Source of the DNA: AAA164-E04 sp014239995
GTDB taxonomy: Bacteria; Verrucomicrobiota; Verrucomicrobiia; Limisphaerales; AAA164-E04
Assembly (NCBI GenBank): GCA_029247315.1
Contig: JAQWLM010000042.1
Location: 6,492-70,491, forward strand
Direction: 5' to 3'
DNA length: 64,000 bases
Shown: piece after piece, positions 63,242 to 64,000 of the stretch
Layout: each line of letters opens with the position of its first letter
Numbering within the stretch: position 1 is the first letter of the stretch
The notes under the pieces: generated by a model
Told to the model about the DNA's origin: nothing
What the model saw: the letters and a program-made list of their open reading frames with translations, nothing else
Database searches by the model: none
Translations under genes and position numbers: made by a program

Positions 63242-63860
63242 GGATTGATCAGCGATAAAATACACACAGGTCCCCAAAACAGTCCAGAGTTGGACAAAAA
63301 ACTTTGATTCTTCGCTGCTTCAGTGGGTGATGGATCGGGCGAATGGTTGCCATTGGCAGGAGAACACTTGTTCAACGAGCGTTGGATATCTTTTGCTTCG
63401 ATCTTGACCGGGTCCAAAATGCTGCGTTTTTCGGCCAGCATCGCCATACGTTGTGCAAGTGGGACGTTTTCGGCAGAGAAGAGTTTCTGATACGCGATCA
63501 AAGGAGAGTTCCACCCACCAATCGGTTAGCCATCTTGATCCTACGTCAAAGAGAGTCCCGGACCAAGACCCGAATCATCCTTGTCAGCACCGAGTTGTAT
63601 TGAGGAAAATAGAGTATGCTTGCCAAACCGTCGAAAGCCGATGGACTGTCCTTCCTGAAAATTCATCGCACCTGTGTTTAAATAATTTTCACCCAATAAA
63701 TCATGCGAAGAGAGCCTATTGTCCAAAGTCACAACGTCAACGGAATCAACTGCGACGAATTTTCAGGAACCACAGGGTACAATGGCAGTTTCCCTGGCAC
63801 TTGGGGTGTTTTGATGAGGGCGTGGTAATTTAAGCCATTTACAATCAAGATGTTGTAATA
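63242..63860. other. Island right arm: non-coding with gene debris
   Basis: About 620 bp between tctA and the tRNA, where an integrase gene would normally lie. Only a short transposase-like tail (63364-63525) is recognisable. Other short frames, for instance 63541-63732, show no family resemblance. Confidence 0.4.
63364..63525 (-). pseudogene. C-terminal fragment of an integrase-core (ISNCY-like) transposase
   Basis: After an in-frame stop the frame reads WNSPLIAYQKLFSAENVPLA, then EKRSILDPVKIEAKDIQRSL. This resembles the end of integrase-core transposases: 'tPyqRLl.s..v.....k..L......LdPv.L...I..L'. The rest of the gene is absent. The recognition rests on a short pattern and is moderate. 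Confidence 0.42.
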
Positions 63861-63882
63861 TGGCTCCAGAGGTTGGACTTGA
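63860..63882. repeat. Right direct repeat (tRNA-Asn 3' end, att-like site)
   Basis: This is the right copy of the 23-base repeat. It covers the last 22 bases of the tRNA-Asn gene plus one flanking base, so the tRNA gene remains intact after integration. Confidence 0.72.
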
Positions 63883-63935
63883 ACCAACAACCGATCGGTT
63901 AACAGCCGATTGCTCTACCATTGAGCTACTCTGGA
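63861..63935 (-). tRNA. tRNA-Asn (anticodon GTT)
   Basis: The minus strand reads TCCAGAGTAGCTCAATGG at the 5' end, forms a D-arm (GCTC/GAGC), an anticodon arm with loop CTGTTAA (anticodon GTT, Asn), and a T-arm with GGTTCAAGTCC. The acceptor TCCAGAG pairs with CTCTGGA, with discriminator G and encoded CCA (63861-63863). The 75-nt length is normal. It serves as the apparent integration site of the island to its left. Confidence 0.95.
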
Positions 63936-64000
63936 ACCCAGATGAGGACGTGAATCTAAGAATCACTGCTTCGTTCGTCAATAGCTTTTAGGGGCTTTTA

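Larger units (their letters stand above)
56637..63860. mobile_element. Putative tRNA-Asn-associated genomic island, about 7.2 kb
   Basis: The region is bounded by a 23-bp exact direct repeat, whose right copy is the 3' end of an intact tRNA-Asn gene. The tRNA faces left, so the island lies exactly on its 3' side. The contents look acquired and partly decayed: a zeta-toxin-like pair, fragments of two genes, a sulfatase with a tripartite tricarboxylate transporter in visibly GC-richer DNA, and a transposase tail. No integrase gene is recognisable, so the element cannot move by itself and may be a deletion remnant of a larger one. Confidence 0.6.

Noticed and set aside
63541..63732. 63-aa minus-strand frame near the tRNA as part of an integrase
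   Set aside because: It has none of the Arg/His/Tyr motifs of tyrosine recombinases and matches no known family.

Overview
The window looks like chromosome of a free-living, probably marine member of the Verrucomicrobiota (PVC superphylum). The lineage is inferred from gene families typical of that group: a DUF1501 + DUF1549/DUF1553 pair, a pseudopilin with a C-terminal H-x9-DG signature, several FG-GAP/ASPIC-UnbV secreted proteins, PVC-type 'membrane-bound dehydrogenase' propellers with azurin-like partners, and toroidal squalene-cyclase-fold proteins. Shine-Dalgarno sequences are mostly weak or absent. Starts were therefore chosen from signal peptides and domain boundaries.

Layout. 1-16.8 kb: DUF1501 gene (cut by the window edge), a frameshifted DUF1549/1553 gene, a pseudopilin, an FG-GAP/UnbV protein, a DUF6786-like lipoprotein, a GH-D-like glycosidase, a five-bladed propeller glycosidase, a heme-binding squalene-cyclase-fold protein, a DUF429 protein, a photolyase relative with rearranged domain order, and an ADP-ribosylglycohydrolase. 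17-25 kb: an SDR lacking the catalytic Tyr, an ankyrin lipoprotein, the glpT-glpQ pair, a YhcH/YiaL protein, a PQQ-type propeller and a PI-PLC-like protein. 25.3-33.1 kb: a three-ORF unit of very large FG-GAP/UnbV proteins carrying SCO-like, TlpA-like, TPR and beta-helix domains; two of the ORFs are separated only by an in-frame TGA.

33.7-48.5 kb is the functional centre: a LysR regulator divergent from a porin, then urtABCDE (urea ABC importer), a UreH/NicO-type nickel permease and ureABC-EFG-D. These genes take urea across both membranes, import nickel, build and mature urease, and release ammonia. UrtC carries an extra ~140-residue domain that resembles a carbohydrate-binding-type beta-sandwich.

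48.5-56.5 kb holds a COX2-like cupredoxin that has lost its CuA ligands, an azurin-like protein, a SGNH + dehydrogenase fusion, a sialidase-fold protein and a HExxH putative peptidase.

56.6-63.9 kb is a putative genomic island. A tRNA-Asn(GTT) gene lies at the right edge, and the last 22 bases of the tRNA (plus one flanking base) are repeated exactly at 56614-56636, as expected for att sites. Between the repeats are a zeta-toxin-like kinase with a small partner, a PQQ-propeller fragment, a heavily damaged enolase-superfamily gene, a sulfatase, a tripartite tricarboxylate transporter (TctA plus a TctC-TctB fusion) and a transposase C-terminal scrap. No integrase was recognised.
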